The notes beneath the pieces were generated by a model, which was not told where the DNA came from, made no database searches, and saw nothing but the letters and a program-made list of their open reading frames with translations. Of a DNA stretch of 64,000 nt, positions 46,753 through 55,336 are shown in pieces; positions within the stretch are counted from its first letter, which is position 1; each line of letters starts with the position of its first letter. Both the position numbers and the translations under genes were made by a program. The stretch is taken from NCBI GenBank assembly GCA_028873695.1, contig JAPPNU010000028.1, positions 1 through 64,000 of the forward strand, read 5' to 3'. The DNA is from Gemmatimonadota bacterium (GTDB lineage: Bacteria; Latescibacterota; UBA2968; GCA-2709665).

Positions 46753-48699
46753 TTAGGTTAATTTTTCTAAGTATTCTTGGCCATCTTGGGGTTGAATTGG
46801 ACAATCTCTCAAGAATCGAGTAAGTGAACGATAGGGATTTCCACTGTCACGACCAGTATGTTGCTGTGGGCCAATTCGACGATCACAGTACGTGATATAA
46901 AGAAAATGCATGGCGCGAGTTAATGATACATATAAGAGACGTCGTTCATCTCCCAATCCGTCACCTGTTTGTTGTATGCCCGGTATTGACTGATCTTCTG
47001 CGGCCGCAACAATAACAGCCTTTGCTGTGAGTCCTTTTGCCCGATGCATCGTTAGAATATTGACTTTATGCTCTTCCCGTTCTAACTCCGATTCCCTATC
47101 ATCGGCACTAATCGCACGAACAATACTTTCAACAGTCTTTGACTCAGCGTCATCTATTATATCATCGATTTTTGACAAAATTCGAGTACGTTCTTCTGAG
47201 TTTTCAACGAGTCTTTCAGTCGTTTTCTCAATCAGTAGTTTAATGGTCTCTATGTCGTCGAGAGTGCCGTCCAGTTCTTCTGGGAATAATTCATCATATT
47301 GCCGTTGGATTTGATCAATTGCATTGACAATCCTTCGTCGAAACCTAGAAGGAATAATATCGTCTTTCTCACTTATTCGTTCGATGGTTTGAGCGAAACT
47401 CTCGCCATGCTCAGCTGCACAAGTGGAAATAGCTGAAATTGCTCCTGGACCTATGTTGGAACACCACGCCTGTAGTAATGTTCGCCACGCCAAACTATCT
47501 CCTCTGTTTACCACTAATCGCCAAAACGATAGAAATGCGCGACCGCTCAATTCATCAAATAAGCCTACTAAGTCCTCTACATCCACAACAGGAATTTCAA
47601 GTTCACGTAATTCCTCTTGTATAGGATTGGACAATACGCTATTTCGATTGGTACGAAGTAAAATAAGAATATCACCAGGTGTTATTTCGTGTTTTTGTAT
47701 GAGATCCATACAAATAGAGGCAATACCTGTTGCTTCAGCACTCTGGCTTTTAAAACGTAAAAGCGTCACATTTCCGGGTGCTCGTCCTGCTTCTGCTATG
47801 ATGTTTTTTTCTATACGTCGTGGATCTTGTCGAGCAACAAAAAGACCAAGGTCAAGGATGTTGGGATCACAACGTTTACAAAGTTCCAACGCAAGCTCTG
47901 TGACATTATCGTAGTCTTGGGGAAATCGCCGTATTCCTTCTGGATGGGCCTTTCTAAATCCATAAATGCTCTGATCATCGTCGCCAGCTACGAATGATTC
48001 CACGCCATGTGCCGTGATGGAACGAATCACAGCAAGATCGCATCGATTTAGATCTTGATATTCATCGACCAATAGGTACTTGAAGGAACTTTCAAGTTCA
48101 ATATCACCTCGATTTTGCAAGGCTTGTTTTAGTCGATAAACAAGCTCCGATCGTAGAGTGTATTCATAGAGTCTCCTATGTTCGTCCCATGCACCCAAGA
48201 AAGCAGGATTGGGGAATTTGTCTTCCCAGTTAACCTCCTCGGCAGTAAGGCTCTGCCAATCAGCAGAAAGGGCATTTAAGAGTTCCCCTACGTCTCTGAT
48301 ATTGTTCAACCCAATGGTCTTTTTCAAATCTTCCATGATGATTTGTCGTTCTTCCCAATCATCGGCAATTCGCAGCGGCTGCGGTAGTTCGTCTATTTTG
48401 CCAGAATTCTGAAGCAATTGACGAAGAGCAAAGGAATGAAGGGTAGAAATATAAGGACTGTTTTCCTCGCCGAGCGCCTGTGCTATTCGTTGTCTCAATT
48501 CACGTGTCGCAGCGCGTGTAAAGGTAAGAACCAGTATATTGCACGGTTCCACCTTTTTTTCGTCAATTAAGTAACATACACGACGAGTTAGGGACAAAGT
48601 CTTACCTGTGCCTGGGCCCGCCAACAGCCTTGCGTGTGTGCCATTATGACAAGCCGCGTCCACCTGGCCAGCCAATAAATCCTCATTCCATTTCATCAT
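46753..48699 (-). CDS. UvrD/Rep-family superfamily 1 helicase
   Basis: 648 residues from ATG 48699. SF1A motifs in order: Walker A LLAGPGTGKT (28-34), motif Ia LVLTFTRAATREL, ISTLHSFALRQLL, motif II LLVDEYQDLNRCD, motif III VAGDDDQSIYGFRKA, motif V NILTMHRAKGLTAKAVIV, motif VI RLLYVSLTRAMHFLYI. A little shorter than UvrD/PcrA (about 720 aa) and low in GC. Family members unwind DNA 3'-5'. Stand-alone UvrD helicases accompany nucleases in systems such as Gabija, but no OLD-type nuclease is adjacent. Housekeeping UvrD is unlikely given the context. Confidence 0.9.
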   Translation of the reverse strand: MMKWNEDLLAGQVDAACHNGTHARLLAGPGTGKTLSLTRRVCYLIDEKKVEPCNILVLTFTRAATRELRQRIAQALGEENSPYISTLHSFALRQLLQNSGKIDELPQPLRIADDWEERQIIMEDLKKTIGLNNIRDVGELLNALSADWQSLTAEEVNWEDKFPNPAFLGAWDEHRRLYEYTLRSELVYRLKQALQNRGDIELESSFKYLLVDEYQDLNRCDLAVIRSITAHGVESFVAGDDDQSIYGFRKAHPEGIRRFPQDYDNVTELALELCKRCDPNILDLGLFVARQDPRRIEKNIIAEAGRAPGNVTLLRFKSQSAEATGIASICMDLIQKHEITPGDILILLRTNRNSVLSNPIQEELRELEIPVVDVEDLVGLFDELSGRAFLSFWRLVVNRGDSLAWRTLLQAWCSNIGPGAISAISTCAAEHGESFAQTIERISEKDDIIPSRFRRRIVNAIDQIQRQYDELFPEELDGTLDDIETIKLLIEKTTERLVENSEERTRILSKIDDIIDDAESKTVESIVRAISADDRESELEREEHKVNILTMHRAKGLTAKAVIVAAAEDQSIPGIQQTGDGLGDERRLLYVSLTRAMHFLYITYCDRRIGPQQHTGRDSGNPYRSLTRFLRDCPIQPQDGQEYLEKLT

Positions 48700-48972
48700 A
48701 ATATCTCCCTTACGATATTTCGTTCAACAAACCTACTAAAATTACATCCTTCTTGTGCGCGTAACGTTTTCCAGACAACACTTTGCTACTGATCAGTCCG
48801 CCCCTTTTCTCAATGCCGTTGGCATACACCTATCCCTCTCATATACTCGCCCACATAGTGCTTTACCGACTGGAATCGTAACAATCCGCATTTCTCTTAC
48901 GATACCTGGAATGCATCAAGAATAAATCCAACCTAACCTACCAGTAAGGGGATCGCGGCTTGCTCGGGCCCA

Positions 48973-49404
48973 CTAAGTCAAGTCATTCCTATTGTCGACT
49001 AACAATCTGGCAGCATTTGATTCAATCCATTGGTGCAAGAACGCCCTGTTGTATTCATGCTCTCCCAACTTTGCCCCGGTCATTTTTTCAAATCGTCTTA
49101 TGATATCACCACGAATAGACAATTGGGTATGGCTTGCCTTGTCAATTAGAGCCGGTTTTATGTAACAATCGATAATGTAACATGCCTCAATGTATCCAAC
49201 CGTTTGTGGTGGTGGTTTTCGTTTTTTCCATATCTTGCTTAGATATGCCTTTATTTCTGGGGAATAGAGAGCAGTTCCTAACAAAAGACATACAGCTATT
49301 ACCATAAGCCAACGATTATCGCCCAATGGAAATTTAGGTTCTATCCAATGACTCAGTCCGATAGTCACAATACTGGCAAGTGCCAGCCATAGAGATTTTC
49401 GCAT
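48973..49404 (-). CDS. small membrane protein, unknown
   Basis: 143 residues. Two N-terminal hydrophobic segments (about 5-22 and 30-48), then a basic KKRKPPPQ linker and a soluble 80-residue helical domain (IEACYIIDCYIKPALIDKAS...). No family recognised. Leftward, about 270 bp upstream of the UvrD gene, so possibly its partner. Its 5' end lies just before the truncated regulator at 49.44 kb, at the island border. Confidence 0.55.
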   Translation of the reverse strand: MRKSLWLALASIVTIGLSHWIEPKFPLGDNRWLMVIAVCLLLGTALYSPEIKAYLSKIWKKRKPPPQTVGYIEACYIIDCYIKPALIDKASHTQLSIRGDIIRRFEKMTGAKLGEHEYNRAFLHQWIESNAARLLVDNRNDLT

Positions 49405-49446
49405 AAATCGAAAATAGGACTACGCCTGTGCTTTGTCAAGCCCATG

Positions 49447-49983
49447 ATTGCCTATTTCCGCCTTCGGGTAATCCAACTCCATTTGCCACCTCTGCGGGAA
49501 CGCAGAAGCGACATTCCGCTTCTGGTTTCCCATTTTCTGGACCGGTTCGCCCGCGTTGGAAAAGCAGCCTGCAGAATGTCCCCGGAAACATTCGCCCTGC
49601 TGGAAGGATATGACTGGCCCGGGAACATCAGAGAACTCGCCCATGCCATTGCGGGCGCGCTGGCGCTTGCCGAGGGTGACGTCATTGGGCCCGATGACCT
49701 TCCTGTCGAGGTCCGGGACGCGGAGAATGGGCCGGAGCGCGGCATCTACAGCCTGCCCTACAAGGACGCGCGCCGGATCTGCATGGACGGGTTTACAAAA
49801 GAGTACCTGCACCGGGCGCTCGTCAGCACGGATGGTAACGTGTCACGGGCAGCCCGGAAAAGCGGCATCGGGCGCCAGTATTTTCAACTTCGCATGTCGG
49901 AACACGGAATGACCGCCGCACAATACAAGAAACGACTGTACGATGCGCACGCGGACGCGGGTGGAAAGGAATCGGGGGAATAG
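49447..49983 (+). pseudogene. NtrC-family regulator, 3' fragment only
   Basis: The reading frame begins abruptly in the AAA+ domain (YFRLRVIQLHLPPLRERRSDIP). It continues through EGYDWPGNIRELAHAIAGAL to a Fis-type HTH (NVSRAARKSGIGRQYFQLRMS). About 300 N-terminal residues, including Walker A, the GAFTG loop and any receiver, are missing. The family match starts within a few codons of 49444, exactly where GC jumps upward, so the gene was cut by the island. ATG 49444 could allow expression of a DNA-binding remnant. Confidence 0.8.
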
Positions 49984-50093
49984 GACGTCACGGAAACGAC
50001 TCCTCCAATACAGGCTTGAAAGGACTGTTCTTATCCGCCTACTCTGAAAACCGGTCGCGGACCCGGAATAACGCCAACGCCGCCTTCAGGGTG

Positions 50094-50115
50094 GAGCGGA
50101 CATTCCTGTCTGCTC
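50094..50115. repeat. REP-like hairpin GAGCGGACA-TTCC-TGTCTGCTC, copy 1
   Basis: 9-bp arms with one G-T wobble and a TTCC loop, in a longer stretch (about 50071-50165) similar to 51579-51680. The second copy is at 51611-51632. Confidence 0.7.
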
Positions 50116-50273
50116 ACGAACACTAAGCCCTGATTCTGTTATCCCTTAACTGGATACATCACGACTCGCCGCCGCAAACGTCTTTGAGCTATGCGACGCG
50201 AACGTAAACAAAATTCAGCCCTTCGTCTGCGACCGATACGGTGGATCATCAGACCTGTTTTCCGGATAGCGTG

Positions 50274-50287
50274 GGTTGTCGACAACC
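50274..50287. promoter_or_regulatory. 14-bp perfect palindrome GGTTGTCGACAACC
   Basis: Lies about 100 bp before the Panacea promoter. Candidate operator; nothing else supports it. Confidence 0.3.
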
Positions 50288-50379
50288 TTTCATCTCAACG
50301 ACTAAGTCCGAACAAATACAAGGGGTTGGATAAGCCTGGTCTTGCAGGAAATGACCTGGTTTTTGAATCGTCTCGGTAC

Positions 50380-50408
50380 TTGATAAATGCATTCAGATGC
50401 GATAAATT
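50380..50408 (+). promoter_or_regulatory. promoter of the Panacea/membrane-toxin pair
   Basis: TTGATA (50380-50385), 17-bp spacer, TAAATT (50403-50408). Transcription would begin near 50415, almost at ATG 50417, so the leader is very short if that start is used. Confidence 0.55.
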
Positions 50409-50470
50409 AAGGATAAATGGCAGGACGCCGCAGGTTCACATTGAATCCCCATGAAATTGGAGATCCCAAA

Positions 50471-50983
50471 ATGCATAGCGCGCTCGCGATTGCGAACGAA
50501 TTCCTCGAAATTGCCGAAGGGGAAAATGTCGGATTGTCTCCAATGAAATTGCAAAAGCTTGTCTTTCTTGCGCACGGGTGGCATCTTGCCATTCACAAGG
50601 CGCCGCTTGTTCGAGAGGGTGTCGAAGCCTGGCAGTGGGGGCCGGTAATCAGCGATTTGTTTCACGAAGTGAAGGAATTCGGTAGAGAGTCAATACGGGG
50701 AAGAATTACCGATTTGGGGTTATTGGATCCTGATGAAGTCGACCTTTACGATGCGGAGATTTATCGAATTCCGGCGTATGACACGAAAACGACTGGCTTC
50801 TTGAAGGAAGTCTGGGACGTATACAGGGAGTTTACCGGCATCCAATTGGCAAATTGGCTTCACGTTAAAGGTTCACCGTGGTATCAGGTATGGAACCAAA
50901 AAGGAGGGGTAGGTCTGATAGAGGTTATCAGTGATGATATCATTAAGGAATATTACGAGAGATATCCTCAAGGACAAGACTGA
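50471..50983 (+). CDS. Panacea-domain (SocA/DUF4065) antitoxin
   Basis: 170 residues from ATG 50471 (GGAGATCCCAAA upstream); ATG 50417 with AAGGA would add 18 residues. The domain is clear: MHSALAIANEFLEIAEGENVGLSPMKLQKLVFLAHGWHLAI, then GVEAWQWGPVISDLFHEVKEFG and the C-terminal FTGIQLANWLHVKGSPW. Panacea antitoxins neutralise many unrelated toxins, including membrane-active ones. The next gene, 3 bp downstream, encodes a two-helix membrane protein, the likely toxin. Cytoplasmic; autoregulation not established. Confidence 0.9.
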   Translation: MHSALAIANEFLEIAEGENVGLSPMKLQKLVFLAHGWHLAIHKAPLVREGVEAWQWGPVISDLFHEVKEFGRESIRGRITDLGLLDPDEVDLYDAEIYRIPAYDTKTTGFLKEVWDVYREFTGIQLANWLHVKGSPWYQVWNQKGGVGLIEVISDDIIKEYYERYPQGQD

Positions 50984-50986
50984 CAC

Positions 50987-51370
50987 ATGAGTACCGAAAC
51001 CGGTCGTATCGTCTCGGCTCCCGTCGAGGAACTACACTCTGGGCCCGATGTCCTCACCGACCGCGAAGACAAGCTGATAGATCGCCAACGGCGCTCGGAA
51101 GAAACAAAAAAACTCAGATTGAAAAACAGGGAACTCAAGCAGAATATATCGGAACGAAAAATATACGCCGATAGGGTTTACTGGCTTGTAGGTACTTTTC
51201 TGGTTGCTCTCTTCACGTTGGTTCTGGCTCAAGGTTGGTCAGCATATACAGGTTTTCGGATCCAGAACAATGTGCTAATAGCCCTCATAACCGGTGCAAC
51301 AGCAAACGTCGTGGGCCTTTTCATTGTCGTCGTGAAGTACCTCTTTCCCAAGGTGTCTGATTCAGTGTAA
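50987..51370 (+). CDS. two-membrane-segment toxin candidate paired with Panacea
   Basis: 127 residues. An N-terminal charged helix (about 24-58, LTDREDKLIDRQRRSEETKKLRLKNRELKQ split by charge) is coiled-coil-prone. Two hydrophobic helices follow (about 64-83, WLVGTFLVALFTLVLAQ; and 93-118, NVLIALITGATANVVGLFIVVV). It resembles small membrane effectors seen beside Panacea antitoxins; toxicity is inferred from the pairing and has not been shown. The stop lies just before direct repeat R copy 2. Confidence 0.75.
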   Translation: MSTETGRIVSAPVEELHSGPDVLTDREDKLIDRQRRSEETKKLRLKNRELKQNISERKIYADRVYWLVGTFLVALFTLVLAQGWSAYTGFRIQNNVLIALITGATANVVGLFIVVVKYLFPKVSDSV

Positions 51371-51404
51371 TGCGGCCGGAACAGATTCTCCGGGTCAGAA
51401 TTCA

Positions 51405-51572
51405 TTAGTCTTTTAGACATGGTCATCGATAAAGCAAAAAGAGGACGATCTGGCACACTGATCTGAAATACAGTATCAAAAACAAAACTGCCCGCGGGTC
51501 TTTGGGACACCCCGAAGCCGTGGGCGGTTTTGTGTCAGTATGCCAGGAGAGGGCGAAGCCAGCGACGTGGGT
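51405..51572 (+). repeat. direct repeat R, copy 2, with terminator-like hairpin
   Basis: Second copy of the 46.4-kb repeat. Core GGACGATCTGGCACACTxA then TCTGAAATACAG; hairpin AAAACTGCCCG (51484-51494) / TGGGCGGTTTT (51521-51531). Compensating changes (A to G, A to G) keep the stem pairing by wobble, suggesting the RNA structure matters. Confidence 0.8.
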
Positions 51573-51610
51573 ACAGGATCCAGGAAGAGGCAACCGACGC
51601 CTTCAGGTTG

Positions 51611-51632
51611 GAGCGGACATTCCTGTCTGCTC
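51611..51632. repeat. REP-like hairpin GAGCGGACA-TTCC-TGTCTGCTC, copy 2
   Basis: Identical 22-mer to 50094-50115, preceded by GCCTTCAGG in both places. Confidence 0.7.
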
Positions 51633-51951
51633 ACATACATGAAACCGTAACCCTTGAATCCTGCATCAGGACACACAGAGACTCGCGGCCGTCTCACGGA
51701 ATGAAAGAGAGACGGCGTTTTCAATTGGATCACCGTGGGGTTCTCCAACGTGAGATGATACCCTCACGATCAGCCTCGCGACTCTTCGAAGTCCAGGCAA
51801 TACAGTTGTTTTATGCTTGATTCGGGGCGGCACAGGGCGTATCGTTCGGCCGTACCATGTGAACATATCAGGCGGGTCGATTGCTATGTGAAAGCAGGGC
51901 TCGGCGCTGAAGCCGGGCGCAACGTGAAATTTTCTGACGGAAGGAGTTAAG

Positions 51952-53025
51952 GTGCCAAAGTTCAAGCCCGATGTATTGCGCAAGGTGGGGTATACGCTGT
52001 TTCGGGCGGCCGGGTGCCGCGAAGAGGACGCGCGTACGGTGGTGGACCACCTGGTGGACTCCAACCTGTTCGGGCACGATTCCCACGGCGCAATCCGGTT
52101 CTACGAATATGCGAGGGCGGTGCAGGACGGCCGGTTCAATCCGGATGCGTCACCCGAGGTCATAAGCGAGCGGGCATGTACCGCCGTGGTCGACGGCCGC
52201 GGCGCGATGGGGCAGGTGGGGGCGACGTTCGCGACCCGGTTGGCCATGGAGAAAGCCCGCCAGAGCGGCGTTGCGACGGTGGTTCTGCGCAATACGAGCC
52301 ATATCGGGCGGGTGGGCGCGTATCCATTGATGGTCGCGAAGGAGGGCATGATCGGGCAGATCTTCGTGAACGCGGGCAGGCTGGGATATCAGATTGCGCC
52401 GTTCGGCGGCATCGACGGCCGGCTGAGTACGAATCCGATCGCCTTCGCTGCGCCGCGGCGGGACGCGGATCCGATCCTCGTGGATATGACGACGTCGGTC
52501 GTGGCCGAGGGAAAGATCAGGCTGGCGATCAACCAGGGCGTCCAGGTGCCGGAAGGATGGCTCATCGACGCGACGGGGGAACCCACCACGAAGCCGAACG
52601 ACTTCAAGGACGACCCGCCGGGCGCGATATTGCCGCTGGGGGGTGACGCGGGTCACAAAGGATACGGATTGAGCATTATGGTCGAATTGCTGGGCGGGGC
52701 GCTGAGCGGGCAGGGATGCGCGGCAGGGGACCGGGAGATGATCAGCAATGGCGTGCTGATCAATGCATACGACATCGAACACTTCACGGATATGGCGACG
52801 TTCTACGACGAGGTGGAAGGGCTGATGCGCCACGTGAAATCCAGCCGCATCGCGCCGGGATTCGCAGAGATCCTCGCCCCGGGCGAACCGGAGTTCCGGA
52901 CTGCCGAGCGCCGCGCCACGGAGGGCATCGAGGTGGACGACCGGACGTGGGAAACGGTGTGCGAAATCGGAGCGGAATTCGGGGTGGATCTGGCGGAGGT
53001 GGGGGAGAGTTACGTGTTGCGCTGA
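51952..53025 (+). CDS. Ldh-family (malate/L-lactate type) NAD(P)-dependent dehydrogenase
   Basis: 357 residues from GTG 51952 (AAGGAGTTAAG upstream). Family features: N-terminal helices AAGCREEDARTVVDHLVDSNLFGHDSHG with the conserved GHDSHG, the novel-fold NAD site in MGQVGATFATRLAMEKARQSG and RNTSHIGRVGAYPLMVA, STNPIAFAAPR, VDMTTSVVAEGKIRLA and HKGYGLSIMVELLGGALSG. It reduces 2-keto acids or oxidises 2-hydroxy acids such as malate, lactate or sulpholactate. GC and codon use are backbone-like. The substrate is unknown. Confidence 0.9.
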   Translation: MPKFKPDVLRKVGYTLFRAAGCREEDARTVVDHLVDSNLFGHDSHGAIRFYEYARAVQDGRFNPDASPEVISERACTAVVDGRGAMGQVGATFATRLAMEKARQSGVATVVLRNTSHIGRVGAYPLMVAKEGMIGQIFVNAGRLGYQIAPFGGIDGRLSTNPIAFAAPRRDADPILVDMTTSVVAEGKIRLAINQGVQVPEGWLIDATGEPTTKPNDFKDDPPGAILPLGGDAGHKGYGLSIMVELLGGALSGQGCAAGDREMISNGVLINAYDIEHFTDMATFYDEVEGLMRHVKSSRIAPGFAEILAPGEPEFRTAERRATEGIEVDDRTWETVCEIGAEFGVDLAEVGESYVLR

Positions 53026-53045
53026 CGATCGCCGAAACGCCGACA

Positions 53046-53441
53046 GTGGCTACGCTTGCCAAAGCCGATTTCCTGGCCGGAATGTCGCTGCTAAGCGGGT
53101 TGGTGTACACGCCGGAAACCATTTCTGATATTGTTTCGAAGGAGGGCCTGATGGACCTCATACGCGAATCCTCTTTTGCACAATACCTCACCCGACAGGG
53201 CATAGAGCAAGGCATCGAAAGAGGTATTGAGCAAGGCATCGAAAGAGGCATAGAGCAAGGGCTCCGGGAGAGTATCCTCGCTGTTCTGGAGACTCGATTC
53301 GGTCTTCCTGCGCCGCATCCTCTGACTGCTCGCATTAATGCGATTGACAACGTCCGACGCGTGAAAGCGTTGCTTCGAACGGCGGTCCAGGTTTCCAGTC
53401 CGGAGGAATTCGGGCAGCTGTTGGATCGGGAACAGTCCTGA
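53046..53441 (+). pseudogene. Rpn/PDDEXK-transposase C-terminal remnant
   Basis: The 130 residues match only the C-terminal part of Rpn (recombination-promoting nuclease)/DUF4351-type proteins: AGMSLLSGLVYTPETISDIV, RESSFAQYLTRQGIEQG, a GIEQGIER tandem and LRESILAVLETRFGL. The N-terminal nuclease domain is missing, and upstream the frame merges into the dehydrogenase gene. ATG 53082 or GTG 53046 could still start a short product. A 10-bp hairpin follows. Confidence 0.6.
53206..53261 (+). repeat. short tandem repeats coding GIEQGIER
   Basis: Imperfect 24-bp units (gcat/tagagcaaggcatcgaaagag) repeated more than twice inside the Rpn-type remnant. Such linkers are normal in this family and vary in copy number. 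Confidence 0.7.
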
Positions 53442-53480
53442 TACCCATTCATCGAATACTCTTCGCAGGGAATGATGCAA

Positions 53481-53517
53481 CGGGACAATGCATTATTGTA
53501 GTGTGTTGTCCCGTTTG
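53481..53517 (+). terminator. terminator-like hairpin
   Basis: AACGGGACAA (53481-53490) and TTGTCCCGTT (53508-53517), a perfect 10-bp stem with a 17-nt loop but only TTT after it. Confidence 0.5.
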
Positions 53518-53673
53518 AATGAGATCAACTCAGTCGCTTCAGTCCGGATCTGTTGTAATCTGCCGATCTCCTGTAATCCGTCGTCAAATCGCCGTTATTT
53601 ATTCGCCGGTATTCGGTTTAACGTCTCCGAAAGACGACGAATCAAGGTAAACGTCATAGACCGAGGGATCCAA

Positions 53674-55170
53674 ATGAGAGGCAACGCTCTCAGATTCGTA
53701 ATCGCACTGATCGCATCTGCCGCTGCCGACCCGTCTCGACCGGTCATCGCCGAAGAACTCGAGCCGGAAGCGGCTTCCAACGACTCGGCCCTTTCCGAAA
53801 GCAGTGTCCGGCTGGATAGTGTCGCGGTTGCCATCGAGCGGATAAAGGGCGCACTGGAATCACTTCGCAATGACATTGGGGAACTCGCGACCACCTCCGA
53901 TTTCAGGAATCTGAACGGCAGGGTGATTCTATTGCTGGGTCGGTACGAAGAAGTCAAGAAAGGCCTGGCCAATGATCACCGTCGCCTCGATACGCTCCAC
54001 AACGAGATAAAGGCCATATCGGAGAACCTGGAGAACATCCGCGGTAAATCCAACGTACTTGCAGGAGAGATCAAGAGAGTCGGGGGCAGGTCTGACGATC
54101 TGGAACGAAAGATCACGACAATTACCAATGAGCAACTTGCTGAAGGAAAGGCGAAGTATGACAACGACGTGCGACTCTTGCGCGCTCATCAGAAGCTCCT
54201 GGATGCGATGCGAGAGACGCTCAATACCCTCGAAAATGCGATTAAGCAGGAAGCCTATGCATCCGCGGTTCGCCAGTTTACCAACCCCGTAAGCGACTCC
54301 TCGCTCGGTTTCTCCATATTGACGGGGGCCAGGCGAGCGTTGCAATCTCTCGAGTTAGAACTGAACAAGAAGCGGGTCAGGAAGCTCGGCGGCGTCAGAT
54401 TCAGTCGACTGGCAGGATTCGTCACTCAAACATTGAAGTCTCCATTGGCAACTGCGACAGGGATCTCCTCCATCTCAGCCGGCCTCTCAAGTGTTAGGTC
54501 GTTCCTTACCAGTCTTGCGGCTCGCGAAAAAAAGGTGTCGCCCGCGGATCTGGAGATTTTTAGCGATACCCTCAAGCCTTACGTGGAATTCTACGCGCAT
54601 CTCGATGCTGCCAACGAACGGCTGAGCACCGACTTGACGGTCATTCAGGCTCAGTCGCGCTCAGTCCGGGTGTCCATGAACAACTGGATATTTGAGAGAA
54701 TGGTCCAATTGGAAATAGTCGGCGGGCTACCCGAAGATCCGGACGCTGTCGCCGCGAATCCGGAGACGACCAACAATCTGCTCAGCTCGCGCGGTCCATA
54801 CTCCGCCGACTCTCTTGATGCCAGAATCGCTGAAATCACCCTGGGCGATCAAGGCAAGCCGGACTATGGAGCCATTGCTCGCGATGCAGCGCTTCAGACG
54901 CCTTTCCTCGCACAGAATCAGATCGTTGGCATCGCCCAGCAATTGCAGTCTTCGGTAAGGACGTACCGGGGCGCGTTCATACAATATCACAGTTCTCTGG
55001 TACGTGTGTTTGAGGAAAATACCGGCGAGATCGAGGATGCAGATCAAGAAAAGATCGCCAGGGTAGTCAGCGATTTGAGCAGGAAGCACGAGGAAGCCCT
55101 CGGCTCGTTCGATATTGCGGTGAATCTCGAAGAAATCTCCACTATGGTTTCAGCCGTCAGGGCACAATAA
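53674..55170 (+). CDS. exported coiled-coil protein, unknown function
   Basis: 498 residues from ATG 53674 (GAGGGA upstream); this start gives a signal-like leader (NALRFVIALIASAAA). Heptad-rich segments follow (about 35-190: IERIKGALESLRNDIGE, NEIKAISENLENIRG, LERKITTITNEQL), a middle region with SPLATATGISSISAGLSSVRSF, and another helical stretch to the end. I recognise no family. Location in the envelope is inferred from the leader. It is rightward, unlike the following leftward genes, and closes at a terminator. Confidence 0.6.
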   Translation: MRGNALRFVIALIASAAADPSRPVIAEELEPEAASNDSALSESSVRLDSVAVAIERIKGALESLRNDIGELATTSDFRNLNGRVILLLGRYEEVKKGLANDHRRLDTLHNEIKAISENLENIRGKSNVLAGEIKRVGGRSDDLERKITTITNEQLAEGKAKYDNDVRLLRAHQKLLDAMRETLNTLENAIKQEAYASAVRQFTNPVSDSSLGFSILTGARRALQSLELELNKKRVRKLGGVRFSRLAGFVTQTLKSPLATATGISSISAGLSSVRSFLTSLAAREKKVSPADLEIFSDTLKPYVEFYAHLDAANERLSTDLTVIQAQSRSVRVSMNNWIFERMVQLEIVGGLPEDPDAVAANPETTNNLLSSRGPYSADSLDARIAEITLGDQGKPDYGAIARDAALQTPFLAQNQIVGIAQQLQSSVRTYRGAFIQYHSSLVRVFEENTGEIEDADQEKIARVVSDLSRKHEEALGSFDIAVNLEEISTMVSAVRAQ

Positions 55171-55282
55171 ACGTCCCTGCGTACCAACATGGAATGAGAC
55201 AACCTCCCTTCGGTGTCCAGGAAAAGCAACGACCCTCGAGCTTCCCAGACGCCGGCTTTGTCCTGCCGCCTTCAAATACAAA

Positions 55283-55316
55283 GGCCCAGGGAGATTCGAT
55301 CGCCCTGGGCCCTTCT
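55283..55316. terminator. bidirectional terminator
   Basis: GGCCCAGGG (55283-55291) / CCCTGGGCC (55303-55311), flanked by AAA on the left and TTCTT on the right, between converging genes. Confidence 0.7.
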
Positions 55317-55336
55317 TCCAAAGCTGCCTTTCCGTT

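Larger units (their letters stand above)
49984..50470. other. intergenic region with REP-like hairpin, palindrome and promoter
   Basis: About 490 bp with three items listed separately: a GAGCGGACA hairpin, a 14-bp palindrome and a promoter for the Panacea pair. Confidence 0.5.
51371..51951. other. repeat-bearing intergenic region before the dehydrogenase
   Basis: About 580 bp containing direct repeat R copy 2 and the second REP-like hairpin. Beyond 51.7 kb GC rises to backbone level. No gene recognised. Confidence 0.5.

Noticed and set aside
46436..46756. Rightward 106-codon frame across repeat R
   Set aside because: Begins in the repeat hairpin and lacks a ribosome site; similar frames in copy 2 are not conserved in reading frame.
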